Shown in pieces: positions 25,047-34,134 of a stretch of DNA of 43,928 nucleotides (position 1 is its first letter; the number at the start of each line of letters is the position of its first letter). The notes under the pieces were generated by a model. That model was not told the origin of the DNA. It made no database searches and saw only the letters and a list, made by a program, of their open reading frames with translations. Position numbers and translations under genes: made by a program. This DNA comes from Bacillota bacterium (GTDB lineage Bacteria; Bacillota; Clostridia; Peptostreptococcales; Anaerovoracaceae). The stretch spans positions 1 to 43,928 of the forward strand of contig JAFSCP010000009.1 of NCBI GenBank assembly GCA_017436705.1, read 5' to 3'.

Positions 25047-25889
25047 ATGGGCATTTTCAGCAATTTGTTCAAAGCAAACAATAAAAATAATGTACCTGCT
25101 GTGATGGATGATAATATGTCTACAGCAGCTGATACTTCAGAAAACATGAGTTTTGATGTTTCGAATGTTCAGGGCATAGGTGACAGAGAACAACAGGAAG
25201 ATTCGTTTGCAGTTTTAAATGTGGGTGATGTTAAACTGAGGAAAACACAAGGCCTGTTTGCGGTTGTTGCAGATGGAATGGGTGGTATGGAAAATGGCAA
25301 GTTTGCCAGTGAAATGGTGATAGATTATGTTTGTGAACTTTTCCGCCTATCAGAGAATATTGCATATGCCTCTGCTCTTGTGGACGAACTGCCTGCAGTG
25401 AATAATGAGATTTTCAATTATTTTAATGGCCGGAGTGGTTCTACTCTAGTTGCAGTCAGGATATTTGAAGGTAAACTGCAGTGGGTCAGTGTTGGTGACA
25501 GTGCGATTTTCATTATGAGAAATGGCGGTGTTTTTCAGTTGAATAAAGAACATGCATTTATAAATGATCTTTATGAAAAAGAACTGAAAGAAACAGTTAT
25601 ATGTCGTGAACGTGCCGAAAACCACGAAGATGCACCTAGGCTGACTTCCTTTGTCGGTATGGACAATCTAAAAGAAATTGATTATAACAAACGACTGCTG
25701 AAACTTCAAAAAGGAGATACGTTGCTTCTGTGTTCGGATGGTATCAGTGGAGTGTTGACACCGGCAGAAATATTGGAAGCACTGAGCCTGGAAGCAACAG
25801 AAAGCTGCAGGATGTTAGAAACATTTGTACTGGAAAAATGCGTGCCTGAGCAGGATAACTATACAGGTATTGTAATTCGTTGTAGATAA
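25047..25889 (+). CDS. PP2C-family Ser/Thr phosphatase (first copy)
   Basis: A 280-residue PPM/PP2C phosphatase that removes phosphate from Ser/Thr with two Mn/Mg ions. Metal-binding residues are in GDREQQEDS, VVADGMGG, LLCSDG and EQDNYTGIVI; GSTLVAV and VSVGDS are also conserved. A 40-residue polar N-terminal extension precedes the domain and contains several Thr/Ser. There is no membrane segment. It starts two bases after the FHA gene. It would reverse the action of the kinase. Confidence 0.93.
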   Translation: MGIFSNLFKANNKNNVPAVMDDNMSTAADTSENMSFDVSNVQGIGDREQQEDSFAVLNVGDVKLRKTQGLFAVVADGMGGMENGKFASEMVIDYVCELFRLSENIAYASALVDELPAVNNEIFNYFNGRSGSTLVAVRIFEGKLQWVSVGDSAIFIMRNGGVFQLNKEHAFINDLYEKELKETVICRERAENHEDAPRLTSFVGMDNLKEIDYNKRLLKLQKGDTLLLCSDGISGVLTPAEILEALSLEATESCRMLETFVLEKCVPEQDNYTGIVIRCR

Positions 25890-25908
25890 ATTGAATGGAG
25901 AGTATATC

Positions 25909-27096
25909 ATGAAAAAGATCAGATTATTAATTACATTAATTTGCATTGTTGTATTAATGGCAGTTTCAACAGTGCCGGCATTTGCAGCATTTAACAATGC
26001 TACACTGGATGGCATTGTACTTATTTCCGTCGGAGCACCTGATTACAGAGGAAATATGAGCTATTCCAGAGGAACCGGTTTCTTTGTTGGTGAAAAGGGA
26101 GATAATCCTCAATACATCGTTACAAACTGTCATGTTGTAGAAGATTTTATTCTTGCAGGCAAAGCACTTGGCGGTGGCGAACTTCATGTTGCATTTGATG
26201 AAGACAATCTGGAAGAAGCATATCTGGTTGACTATGATGCAGAAAAAGATCTTGCAGTTTTAAAGCTTGCAGAGCCTACAACATTAAGAAGTGCGCTTCC
26301 TATGGAAGTAATTGATGATTCAATGCTTGGTGAAGAAGTATATGCAGTAGGTTATCCGGCAGCATCAGACGCAACTGTACATTCAGTAACATCATTTGGT
26401 AAAAAAGATGCTACTGTAACAACTGGCAGTGTCAGCAGACTTATTACTGAAAGCGGTACAGGTCGTCAGTTAATTCAGACTGATGCTTCTTTAAGCGGTG
26501 GAAGTTCCGGAGGACCGCTGGTAAATGCAGATGGTACAGTGATTGGTGTAAACACATATGGTTCAAATTTAGACAAGAATCTGTTCTATGCTGTAAATAT
26601 AAGTGAAGTACAGCCTTTACTTGACCAGAATAATATTCCATATGTTGTTGTAAAATCTTCCGGTTTTAATCCAATTATTCTGGTTGCTGTTGCAGCAGTA
26701 GTTGTAATTGCAATTGCAGTGATTGTATTAAAAGGCAAAGGTAAGAAGGCTCCTACTGCAGTTGAAAATAAAAAGTCTGCGTTTGTGCGTTCAATGGCAC
26801 AGCAGCATGGCGGTATGACGGTTACATTACATGGACAGCCAGTACAGGTGGGTCGTGATAGAGCAGTATGCAGAGTGATATATCAGGACGGAACGCCAGG
26901 TGTAAGTTCAAAGCACTGCCAGATTTTCTTCAACGAAAGTGAAGGAATGTTCGAAGTGACAGATCTGAATTCTACATATGGAACATTTATTTATGGTGGA
27001 CAGAGAATTGTTCCTAACACACCAACAAAATTAGCACCTGGCACAACAATTTATCTTGGCGAAATGGACAATTCACTCTACCTTGGACTGGAGTAA
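25909..27096 (+). CDS. Secreted trypsin-like protease fused through TM to cytoplasmic FHA
   Basis: A 395-residue protein. A signal peptide (1-26, ending VPAFA) exports a trypsin/HtrA-like protease domain with the triad H75 (TNCHVVED), D114 (EKDLAVLKL) and S200 (GGSSGGPL). A single membrane helix at about 256-277 is followed by a Lys-rich stop and a cytoplasmic FHA domain (about 300-395: VGRDR, VSSKHCQIFF, LNSTYGTFI). There is no PDZ domain, unlike HtrA. The layout lets a phosphorylation event inside act on proteolysis outside, or the reverse. The ATG at 25909 follows GGAGAG; six open codons upstream are not needed. Confidence 0.92.
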   Translation: MKKIRLLITLICIVVLMAVSTVPAFAAFNNATLDGIVLISVGAPDYRGNMSYSRGTGFFVGEKGDNPQYIVTNCHVVEDFILAGKALGGGELHVAFDEDNLEEAYLVDYDAEKDLAVLKLAEPTTLRSALPMEVIDDSMLGEEVYAVGYPAASDATVHSVTSFGKKDATVTTGSVSRLITESGTGRQLIQTDASLSGGSSGGPLVNADGTVIGVNTYGSNLDKNLFYAVNISEVQPLLDQNNIPYVVVKSSGFNPIILVAVAAVVVIAIAVIVLKGKGKKAPTAVENKKSAFVRSMAQQHGGMTVTLHGQPVQVGRDRAVCRVIYQDGTPGVSSKHCQIFFNESEGMFEVTDLNSTYGTFIYGGQRIVPNTPTKLAPGTTIYLGEMDNSLYLGLE

Positions 27097-27099
27097 AAA

Positions 27100-27810
27100 A
27101 TGAAACTTAATTATTACTCATATACAAATCAAGGCGGCAGGGCACATAACGAAGACAGCATTAAGGTTGTCTGTTCTGAAGGTAAAGGTACATTTGTATT
27201 GGCAGATGGGCTTGGCGGCCATGATTGTGGGGAAGTAGCTTCGGCAATTGCAGTTGATGTAATTGCCGGGAATACTGAATGTGAAGAGAAAGAAGAATTA
27301 AAGAGCCTGTTTGAAGAAGCTAATAAGCAGATACTTGAACAGCAGAGTACTCTGGAACACGAAAAAATGAAAACTACTGCAGTTGCATTGAGAATTGACC
27401 GCACGCAGGCAGAGTGGGCACATATAGGTGACTCAAGATTATATTATTTTTCAGGAGATGAACTGCAGAGAGTGACAAAGGATCATTCGGTAAGTTACAT
27501 GAAGTATCTGGGTGGTGAGATTTCATACATGGATGTTTATCATGATGATGATCGCTCAAGTTTACTTCGGGTTCTGGGAAAAGAAAAATGTACGATTGAT
27601 ACAGATTCTGTGGAACTGAAATCAGGCGATAGTTTCTTGCTGTGCTCGGACGGGTTCTGGGAGTATGTATACAATGAGGAAATCTTGATTGACTGGCTGA
27701 AAGCTGATAATCCAAAAGAGTGGATTAATTACATGCTTTTGAGACATATCCAGAGAACTCCTGAAAACAATGATAATTTTTCAGTTATTGCAGTATGCGT
27801 GGAGGAATAA
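27100..27810 (+). CDS. PP2C-family Ser/Thr phosphatase (second copy)
   Basis: A 236-residue minimal PPM/PP2C phosphatase with AHNEDS, VLADGLGGHD, HIGDSRLYYF, LLCSDGFWEY and NNDNFSVIAV motifs, thus all metal-binding residues. It is only distantly similar to the phosphatase two genes upstream: the sequences differ in most positions and the N-terminal extension is absent. This argues against recent duplication and for separate targets. It starts three bases after the previous gene. Confidence 0.93.
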   Translation: MKLNYYSYTNQGGRAHNEDSIKVVCSEGKGTFVLADGLGGHDCGEVASAIAVDVIAGNTECEEKEELKSLFEEANKQILEQQSTLEHEKMKTTAVALRIDRTQAEWAHIGDSRLYYFSGDELQRVTKDHSVSYMKYLGGEISYMDVYHDDDRSSLLRVLGKEKCTIDTDSVELKSGDSFLLCSDGFWEYVYNEEILIDWLKADNPKEWINYMLLRHIQRTPENNDNFSVIAVCVEE

Positions 27811-27816
27811 TAAATT

Positions 27817-29232
27817 ATGAAAAAAATAGGATTATTGATTTGTATAATTGCTATAGTGTTTGTGTTTCCTGCCACAGCTTTTGCAGGTGTACAAGCCGAA
27901 ATTATACGGGCGTTTGTTACTGATGATGTTCTGTACACATATGTGGATATAACAGGAGCCGAAAAAGCAATTACAAAAGCCGAAGCTAAAATAGGTACAG
28001 GAGTTTATCCGGCTACAGATTCTATGTTAACTGTAAGACAAGCTGGTTCACCAGTAAGATACATGCTGCTTATTGATGGCTCTACCTCAATGGGTGGTTA
28101 TAAAGATGAAATTGTATCTTTTACAGAAGAATTGTCAGCACTCAGTGGTGAAAATACAAGTTTCTATCTTGCGAAGTTCGGAGAAAAGCTTACTATAAAT
28201 GACGAAGATATTGCTGCAGATTCAATCGTTAGCGAAGTAGAAAACTTGAAATTCGATGAACATGCGACAAAGTTACATGACTGTATTAATGAGTCCTTAG
28301 ATTATTTTGAAGCAATGCCGAGGAAAGGTAACGAATTGCGATGTATGATTATTATTTCTGATGCAGTAGAGTATAATCCACAAGGTGGTATGTCTTTTGA
28401 TGATATTCAAAAACGAATTGAATCTTCAGATGCGATGCTGTATGGTGTTGGTTTGGGTAAAAATGATGATGCACTGGAAAAATTGGATGTTTTAGTAGAG
28501 GCTTCAGGCGGTAATAGTTGGGAACTTAAAAGTACTGACTTATCATCAAAGATTGCTGAGGAAATCGTAGAATACAGCAGCGATTTGTATGTAACAGGAT
28601 TTGATATTTCAGGTTGTGAAGCATCTTCGGAAAGTGAGAGTATATCTGTAACTTTTTCATCAGGCAGCGAATTAATTTGCAGGGCTGAGAGAAGTGTTAT
28701 GATTCCCGAACTGAATGCTGATGAAACAGCAAATGAAGATAATCCACCTACTCAGCTGCCTGAAGAACCTGAAGACTCAGAACAAGGAAACCCTTATTCA
28801 TCGGAAGATACAATCAGTGATACAAATGATTCCCAAAATACTCCAATCGGTTTGATTGTTGGAATTTGCGCTGCAGGAATTGTTGTGGCAGTAATTATTA
28901 CTTTATTGCTTAAGAAAAAGAATAAGACTGGTTCTGGAATATTTGTGAAGATAGAAGTAATAGAAGGTAATTACGCGGGAAAAACTACGGAATTTATCTT
29001 AAACAATGAACTGCTAGTAGGTAATAGCAAGAAATGTGCAATCAAATTCAATGACGATGCATTGCTTGAATGCAATACAAGAGTATTCTTTGCAGGTGAC
29101 AGAATATATGTTGAAGATATGGGTTCACAACAAGGAACAAGTGTAAACGGTATAATAATTAACATGCCGAATGTACTCAGAAGCGGTGATGTGATATCAT
29201 CTGGAAATATTGCGTTTAAGATTAAGTTTTAA
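27817..29232 (+). CDS. Exported vWA-domain protein fused through TM to cytoplasmic FHA
   Basis: A 471-residue protein. A signal peptide (about 1-23) leads to a von Willebrand A domain with the metal site DGSTSMGG (D87) around residues 80-250. An acidic, Pro-rich linker follows (about 295-340), then a membrane helix at 344-366 and a cytoplasmic FHA domain (375-471; LLVGNSKKCAIKF, QGTSVNG). The topology copies the protease-FHA protein upstream, with vWA in place of protease. vWA domains bind other proteins through Mg2+. The pair could cooperate at the cell surface while both FHA domains read the same kinase inside. Confidence 0.9.
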   Translation: MKKIGLLICIIAIVFVFPATAFAGVQAEIIRAFVTDDVLYTYVDITGAEKAITKAEAKIGTGVYPATDSMLTVRQAGSPVRYMLLIDGSTSMGGYKDEIVSFTEELSALSGENTSFYLAKFGEKLTINDEDIAADSIVSEVENLKFDEHATKLHDCINESLDYFEAMPRKGNELRCMIIISDAVEYNPQGGMSFDDIQKRIESSDAMLYGVGLGKNDDALEKLDVLVEASGGNSWELKSTDLSSKIAEEIVEYSSDLYVTGFDISGCEASSESESISVTFSSGSELICRAERSVMIPELNADETANEDNPPTQLPEEPEDSEQGNPYSSEDTISDTNDSQNTPIGLIVGICAAGIVVAVIITLLLKKKNKTGSGIFVKIEVIEGNYAGKTTEFILNNELLVGNSKKCAIKFNDDALLECNTRVFFAGDRIYVEDMGSQQGTSVNGIIINMPNVLRSGDVISSGNIAFKIKF

Positions 29233-29244
29233 AAGGTGCTAAAA

Positions 29245-29877
29245 ATGAGCAAATATGAAACACATTTTGAAGCTGTAAAGAATAATCAAGAAAAGGCTGT
29301 AACTTATAGAGAACAGATAAAACGATATAACATTGCTTTGAAAAATGAGTTTTACATTGAAGCGGGAATGATTGCGTATGCAATGTTAGAAGACAGACTA
29401 AAAGCATTTCTATATTACATTGGTGCGATAAGAACAATCGAAGCGGATAAGCTTAATGTTGATAAAACTAAGAAAACGCTAAAGAATATTTATTTTGGCT
29501 CAGAAGAAGCGGCACGAAATAAAAGATTAGATATTAATAAAATATCGATAAAGCAGAGTATAATCAGAAAAACACTTGCATGGACAGAGAACTGTATCGG
29601 AACCCCAGAAAATCAATATCTTGCTGCTTTGAAAAAAGAGTATGAAGGTAGAGTGGATATAGGTGGGTTGCTGGACACATTATCGGAGATTGATGTATGG
29701 ACTAAAGAACGTAATGAGCTTGTTCATGGGTTGATGAACAAAAAGGTTGACGTATTATCTGATAAACTTTGCTTGCATGCCAAGGAAGGAATGGAATATG
29801 TTCGCTTTGTAGACAGTCAAGTTAAAAGTTTAAAATCTAGTAATACTATTCGTAAAAAAATGAAAATTAAAGACTAA
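29245..29877 (+). CDS. HEPN-domain protein with intact RNase motif
   Basis: A 210-residue helical protein. R156-N157-E158-L159-V160-H161 (KERNELVHGLM) matches the RX4-6H motif of HEPN ribonucleases, with the preferred polar residue after Arg. The region around AYAMLEDRLKAFLYYIG (43-60) resembles the first helices of the HEPN bundle. HEPN RNases act as toxins or effectors in many defence and stress systems. I choose the ATG at 29245 preceded by AAAGGTG. It is the last gene of the kinase operon, 12 bases after the vWA gene, and would be its cytoplasmic output; this is inference. It could also be a catalytically mild regulator. Confidence 0.72.
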   Translation: MSKYETHFEAVKNNQEKAVTYREQIKRYNIALKNEFYIEAGMIAYAMLEDRLKAFLYYIGAIRTIEADKLNVDKTKKTLKNIYFGSEEAARNKRLDINKISIKQSIIRKTLAWTENCIGTPENQYLAALKKEYEGRVDIGGLLDTLSEIDVWTKERNELVHGLMNKKVDVLSDKLCLHAKEGMEYVRFVDSQVKSLKSSNTIRKKMKIKD

Positions 29878-29883
29878 TTTAAG

Positions 29884-29917
29884 AGGAACTGCACAGATAT
29901 AGTGGAGTTCCTTTTAA
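29884..29917 (+). terminator. Terminator of the kinase operon
   Basis: AGGAACT pairs with AGTTCCT and continues inward as CAC/GTG, followed by TTTT. Confidence 0.8.
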
Positions 29918-29987
29918 AGTGCAGAGATTTTCACTTTCTTTTTCAAAAATCTCTACACTCCGGCCACATAATGTGGTATACTATACC
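29918..29987 (+). promoter_or_regulatory. Palindrome-rich pyrH upstream region
   Basis: AGTGCAGAGATTTT (29918) pairs with AAAATCTCTACACT (29946) with one mismatch. CCACAT-A-ATGTGG (29964-29976) and GGTATA-C-TATACC (29975-29987) overlap head to tail. TATACT at 29977 is a likely -10 of the pyrH promoter; the -35 is weak. The first hairpin may act as a second terminator. Confidence 0.55.
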
Positions 29988-29993
29988 CGATGA

Positions 29994-30737
<744 letters not shown>

Positions 30738-30756
30738 AAACCGGAGGAAAGTTTAT

Positions 30757-31311
30757 ATGCAGACTATTAAAAACCACCTTGAAGAAAGAAGCAAAAAGAC
30801 AATTTCTGTTTTAAAGGAAGATTTAAACACTGTAAGAGCAGGAAGAGCAAACCCAGCTTTACTTGATAAAGTTATGGTAGATTACTACGGCACACCTACA
30901 CCGCTGAAGAATCTTTCCAACATCTCAGTTCCAGATCCAAGAACTCTGCTGATTTCACCTTTCGATCCTAAGTCAATTTCCGGCATCGAAAAGGCAATCA
31001 ACATTGCAAACATCGGTATCAACCCAACAAACGACGGTAAGTGCGTAAGACTGGTTATTCCGCCTGTAACTGAAGACAGAAGAAAAGAACTCACAAAGAC
31101 TGTAAAGAAGATGGGTGAAGACAGCAAGGTAGCTATCAGAAACCTTAGAAGAGATGCCAACGACCACCTGAAGAAGATGGAAAAAGAACACGAAATCACT
31201 GAAGACGATTTAAAGAAGGCACTTGACGACATCCAGAAAGCAACTGAAAAGACAATCAAGGAAATCGACGACATCGTTGCTGCAAAAGACAAGGAAATCA
31301 TGGAAGTTTAA
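30757..31311 (+). CDS. frr: Ribosome recycling factor
   Basis: The product has 184 residues, the usual length. It splits the post-termination ribosome together with EF-G. LNTVRAGRANPALLDKV, YYGTPTPLKNLSNISVPDPRTL and RKELTKTVKKMGEDSKVAIRNLRRDAND are diagnostic. CGGAGG precedes the start, 19 bases after pyrH. A hairpin follows the gene before uppS. Confidence 0.99.
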   Translation: MQTIKNHLEERSKKTISVLKEDLNTVRAGRANPALLDKVMVDYYGTPTPLKNLSNISVPDPRTLLISPFDPKSISGIEKAINIANIGINPTNDGKCVRLVIPPVTEDRRKELTKTVKKMGEDSKVAIRNLRRDANDHLKKMEKEHEITEDDLKKALDDIQKATEKTIKEIDDIVAAKDKEIMEV

Positions 31312-31346
31312 TTTTAAGTTTGTGATTTCAGAAATATGACTTAAAT

Positions 31347-31381
31347 ATGCGGCTGCTGCCTGACGGCAGCCGCATTGTTTT
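31347..31381 (+). terminator. Terminator-like hairpin between frr and uppS
   Basis: ATGCGGCTGC pairs perfectly with GCAGCCGCAT around a 9-nt loop, followed by TGTTTT. It lies only 15 bases before uppS, so it may be a partial terminator that sets lower expression of the genes downstream. Confidence 0.75.
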
Positions 31382-31395
31382 AACAGGAGAAAACC

Positions 31396-32121
31396 ATGAG
31401 CGAGGTTAAAAAAATGCCGGCGCACGTGGCCATCATCATGGACGGCAACGGCCGCTGGGCAGAAAAGAATAAGGTTTCAAGGGTCACAGGCCACAATCAG
31501 GGCATGCTGGCCATGAAAGAAATTATCAAAAAAGCCGATATTATGGGCATTAAATACCTGACTGTATATGCGTTTTCCACAGAAAACTGGAAGCGTTCAC
31601 AGGAAGAGGTAGGCGGGATTTTCAGCCTGCTTGTCAAGTTCGTGGGAAGCGAGCTGGCAGAGCTGAGTTCCAATAATGTGCGCGTGCATATCCTTGGTGA
31701 TTATACCGACAGAGTGCCTCAGGCGGCGGTTGCAAGCATTGAAAAAGCACTGGAGACCACAAGGGCAAACGACGGCCTTCAGTTTAACATAGCGCTTAAC
31801 TACGGCAGCAGGGCAGAAATTGTCCGTGCTGTAAAAAAAATTGCAGAGCAGGTTAAGGACGGCAGTCTGGAGCCTGAGCAGATTGCAGACGAAGTTATCA
31901 GCGCAAACCTTTATACCGGCGATGAAAACGGAAACATTCCTGACCCGGACCTGATTATCAGGACAAGCGGGGAAGAAAGACTTTCCAATTTCCTGCTGTG
32001 GCAGGCAGCGTACAGCGAGTTTGCATTCACAGACTCCCTGTGGCCTGATTTTACGCCGGAAGAATTTGAAAATATTGTGACAGAGTTCTGTTCCAGAAAC
32101 CGCAGATTCGGCGGCAGATAG
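31396..32121 (+). CDS. uppS: Undecaprenyl diphosphate synthase (isoprenyl transferase)
   Basis: A 241-residue cis-prenyltransferase that makes the lipid carrier for cell wall precursors. HVAIIMDGNGRWAEK holds the catalytic Asp; YAFSTENWKRS, LNYGSRAEIV, and RTSGEERLSNFLLWQAAYSEFAFTDSLWPDF are typical. AGGAG precedes the ATG. It is followed by cdsA after 58 bases. Confidence 0.98.
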   Translation: MSEVKKMPAHVAIIMDGNGRWAEKNKVSRVTGHNQGMLAMKEIIKKADIMGIKYLTVYAFSTENWKRSQEEVGGIFSLLVKFVGSELAELSSNNVRVHILGDYTDRVPQAAVASIEKALETTRANDGLQFNIALNYGSRAEIVRAVKKIAEQVKDGSLEPEQIADEVISANLYTGDENGNIPDPDLIIRTSGEERLSNFLLWQAAYSEFAFTDSLWPDFTPEEFENIVTEFCSRNRRFGGR

Positions 32122-32179
32122 GGCAGCGAAAATAGTGTAAACACGGTTTGATTTTGACAAAAAGGAGAGTATTTCAGAA

Positions 32180-32989
32180 ATGAAAACCAGAATTATTTCA
32201 GGATTGCTCATGGCACCTCTTCTGGTGCTGGTTGTTCTGGGCGGATACTGGCTCATGGCAGCGGCTTTTATAGTGGGGATTATGGGGCTCCATGAATTTT
32301 ATAAAGGATTTGAGGCAGCAGGTGCGAAACCTTGCAGACCGGTCGGATACTGTGCAGCGGTTCTGCTGTATCTGATTCATATTATTGTTCCGTCCGGCAA
32401 CTCATATGTTTTCGTAATGATGTGGGCGGCGCTGGTTGTTATCGCCTCCATGGTATACGGATTCAACGTGGAAGAAAGAAAGCTTGAGGACATGACATCA
32501 ACTCTGATGGGCATTATGTACACAGTCTTCCTTTCATACCATATAGTACTTATCGACGAACAGTTCGGGGCAGCAATCTGGCTGGTTTTCCTTACTGCTT
32601 TCGGTACTGATATTATGGCTTACTTTACCGGCATGGCGCTGGGCAAGCATAAGCTTTGTCCGAAACTGAGCCCTAAAAAGAGCGTGGAAGGTGCAGTGGG
32701 CGGTGTGCTTGGCCGCGTATTGCTGTGCGGACTTTTCGGTGTATTCTTTATGGAAAAACAGTTAGTGATGTGCCTTGTTGTCGGTTTCTTCGGAAGCATC
32801 GTGGCTCAGTTCGGCGACCTTTCGGCATCAGCATTCAAGCGCCAGATGGGCATCAAGGACTATGGCAACCTGATTCCGGGACATGGCGGCATTCTGGACA
32901 GATTCGACAGCGTTATGTTCACAGGTCCTGCGGTTTACTACTGTACATATATTTATTTCATTGTTCACAACTCATTGTTTGGTATTTAA
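32180..32989 (+). CDS. cdsA: Phosphatidate cytidylyltransferase
   Basis: A 269-residue membrane enzyme with about seven to eight helices that makes CDP-diacylglycerol from phosphatidate and CTP. The C-terminal signature SAFKRQMGIKDYGNLIPGHGGILDRFDS is complete. AAAGGAG precedes the start. The stop is two bases from dxr. Confidence 0.97.
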   Translation: MKTRIISGLLMAPLLVLVVLGGYWLMAAAFIVGIMGLHEFYKGFEAAGAKPCRPVGYCAAVLLYLIHIIVPSGNSYVFVMMWAALVVIASMVYGFNVEERKLEDMTSTLMGIMYTVFLSYHIVLIDEQFGAAIWLVFLTAFGTDIMAYFTGMALGKHKLCPKLSPKKSVEGAVGGVLGRVLLCGLFGVFFMEKQLVMCLVVGFFGSIVAQFGDLSASAFKRQMGIKDYGNLIPGHGGILDRFDSVMFTGPAVYYCTYIYFIVHNSLFGI

Positions 32990-32991
32990 TT

Positions 32992-34134
32992 ATGAAGAAA
33001 ATCACTATTTTAGGTAGTACCGGTTCAATCGGTACGCAGAGCCTTGAAGTTATAAGAAACAATCCGGAAAGATTCAAAGTTGAGGCGCTGACATGCGGAG
33101 CCAATGCGGAGCTTCTTTCCCAGCAGATAAAAGAGTTCAGACCGGCGCTGGCAGTGACTGGTTCTGAAGAGGACGCGCTGCGTCTTTCAAAGGAGTTTCC
33201 GGGCACAGAGTTTGCCTGGGGAAGAGAAGGGCTGATTGCGGCGGCAGAAGGCGGATGCGATATGGTTCTCAATTCACTCATGGGCATGAGAGGCCTTGAA
33301 CCTACATATCATGCTATTAAGGCAGGAAAGGATATTGCCCTTGCCAACAAGGAAACTCTGGTGGCTGGTGGCCAGCTTGTCATGGATGCGGTAGCCGAGC
33401 ACGGAGTAAAAATGCTTCCTGTGGACAGTGAGCACAGCGCTATTTTCCAGTGCCTTGAGGGCAATGAAGGCAGACCTGTGAAGAAGATTCTCCTGACAGC
33501 ATCCGGCGGACCTTTCCGCGGATATTCTCTTGAAGAACTGGAAAAAGTAACTCTGGAGCAGGCGCTTAAGCATCCTAAGTGGACCATGGGGGCCAAGATT
33601 ACCATTGACTCAGCAACCATGATGAACAAAGGCCTTGAAGTTATTGAGGCCAAGTGGCTTTTCGGTGTTGAGGCCGATGATATCCAGATTCTTGTTCATC
33701 CGCAGAGTATTGTACACTCCGCAGTTGAGTTCATGGACACATCTGTCATTGCCCAGCTTGGCGTGCCTGATATGAAGATTCCTATCAGTCTGGCTCTTGG
33801 ATATCCTGACAGGCTGGCAAGCAATGACCCGAGTCTGGACTTTTTCGGACAGGGGGCAAATCTGACTTTTGAAAAGCCGGATCCTGAGGTATTCAAATGT
33901 ATCAGGCTGGCCTATGATGCTATTAAGGCAGGAGGCAGCTATCCTGCAGCACTGAACGGTGCCAACGAGGTTTTAGTGGACCTTTTCCTGAAGAAACAAA
34001 TAAGGTTCATTGACATTCAGAACACGCTGGAAAGAATTCTTGCAGACCACAAGGCTCAGTACAATCTCAGCCTTGAAGATGTACTTGAAATCGACAGCCG
34101 CGTGAGACAGAGCGTAAAGGAGTATTTGGGCTGA
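32992..34134 (+). CDS. dxr: 1-deoxy-D-xylulose 5-phosphate reductoisomerase
   Basis: A 380-residue enzyme of the MEP pathway that converts DXP to MEP with NADPH. GSTGSIGTQSLEVIRN is the nucleotide loop; ANKETLVAGG, VDSEHSAIFQCL and ATMMNKGLEVIEAKWLF carry active-site residues. No ribosome binding site is seen, but the ATG at 32992 is two bases after the cdsA stop, so translational coupling is likely. A longer frame reaching back into cdsA is out of phase with it and not real. Confidence 0.97.
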   Translation: MKKITILGSTGSIGTQSLEVIRNNPERFKVEALTCGANAELLSQQIKEFRPALAVTGSEEDALRLSKEFPGTEFAWGREGLIAAAEGGCDMVLNSLMGMRGLEPTYHAIKAGKDIALANKETLVAGGQLVMDAVAEHGVKMLPVDSEHSAIFQCLEGNEGRPVKKILLTASGGPFRGYSLEELEKVTLEQALKHPKWTMGAKITIDSATMMNKGLEVIEAKWLFGVEADDIQILVHPQSIVHSAVEFMDTSVIAQLGVPDMKIPISLALGYPDRLASNDPSLDFFGQGANLTFEKPDPEVFKCIRLAYDAIKAGGSYPAALNGANEVLVDLFLKKQIRFIDIQNTLERILADHKAQYNLSLEDVLEIDSRVRQSVKEYLG

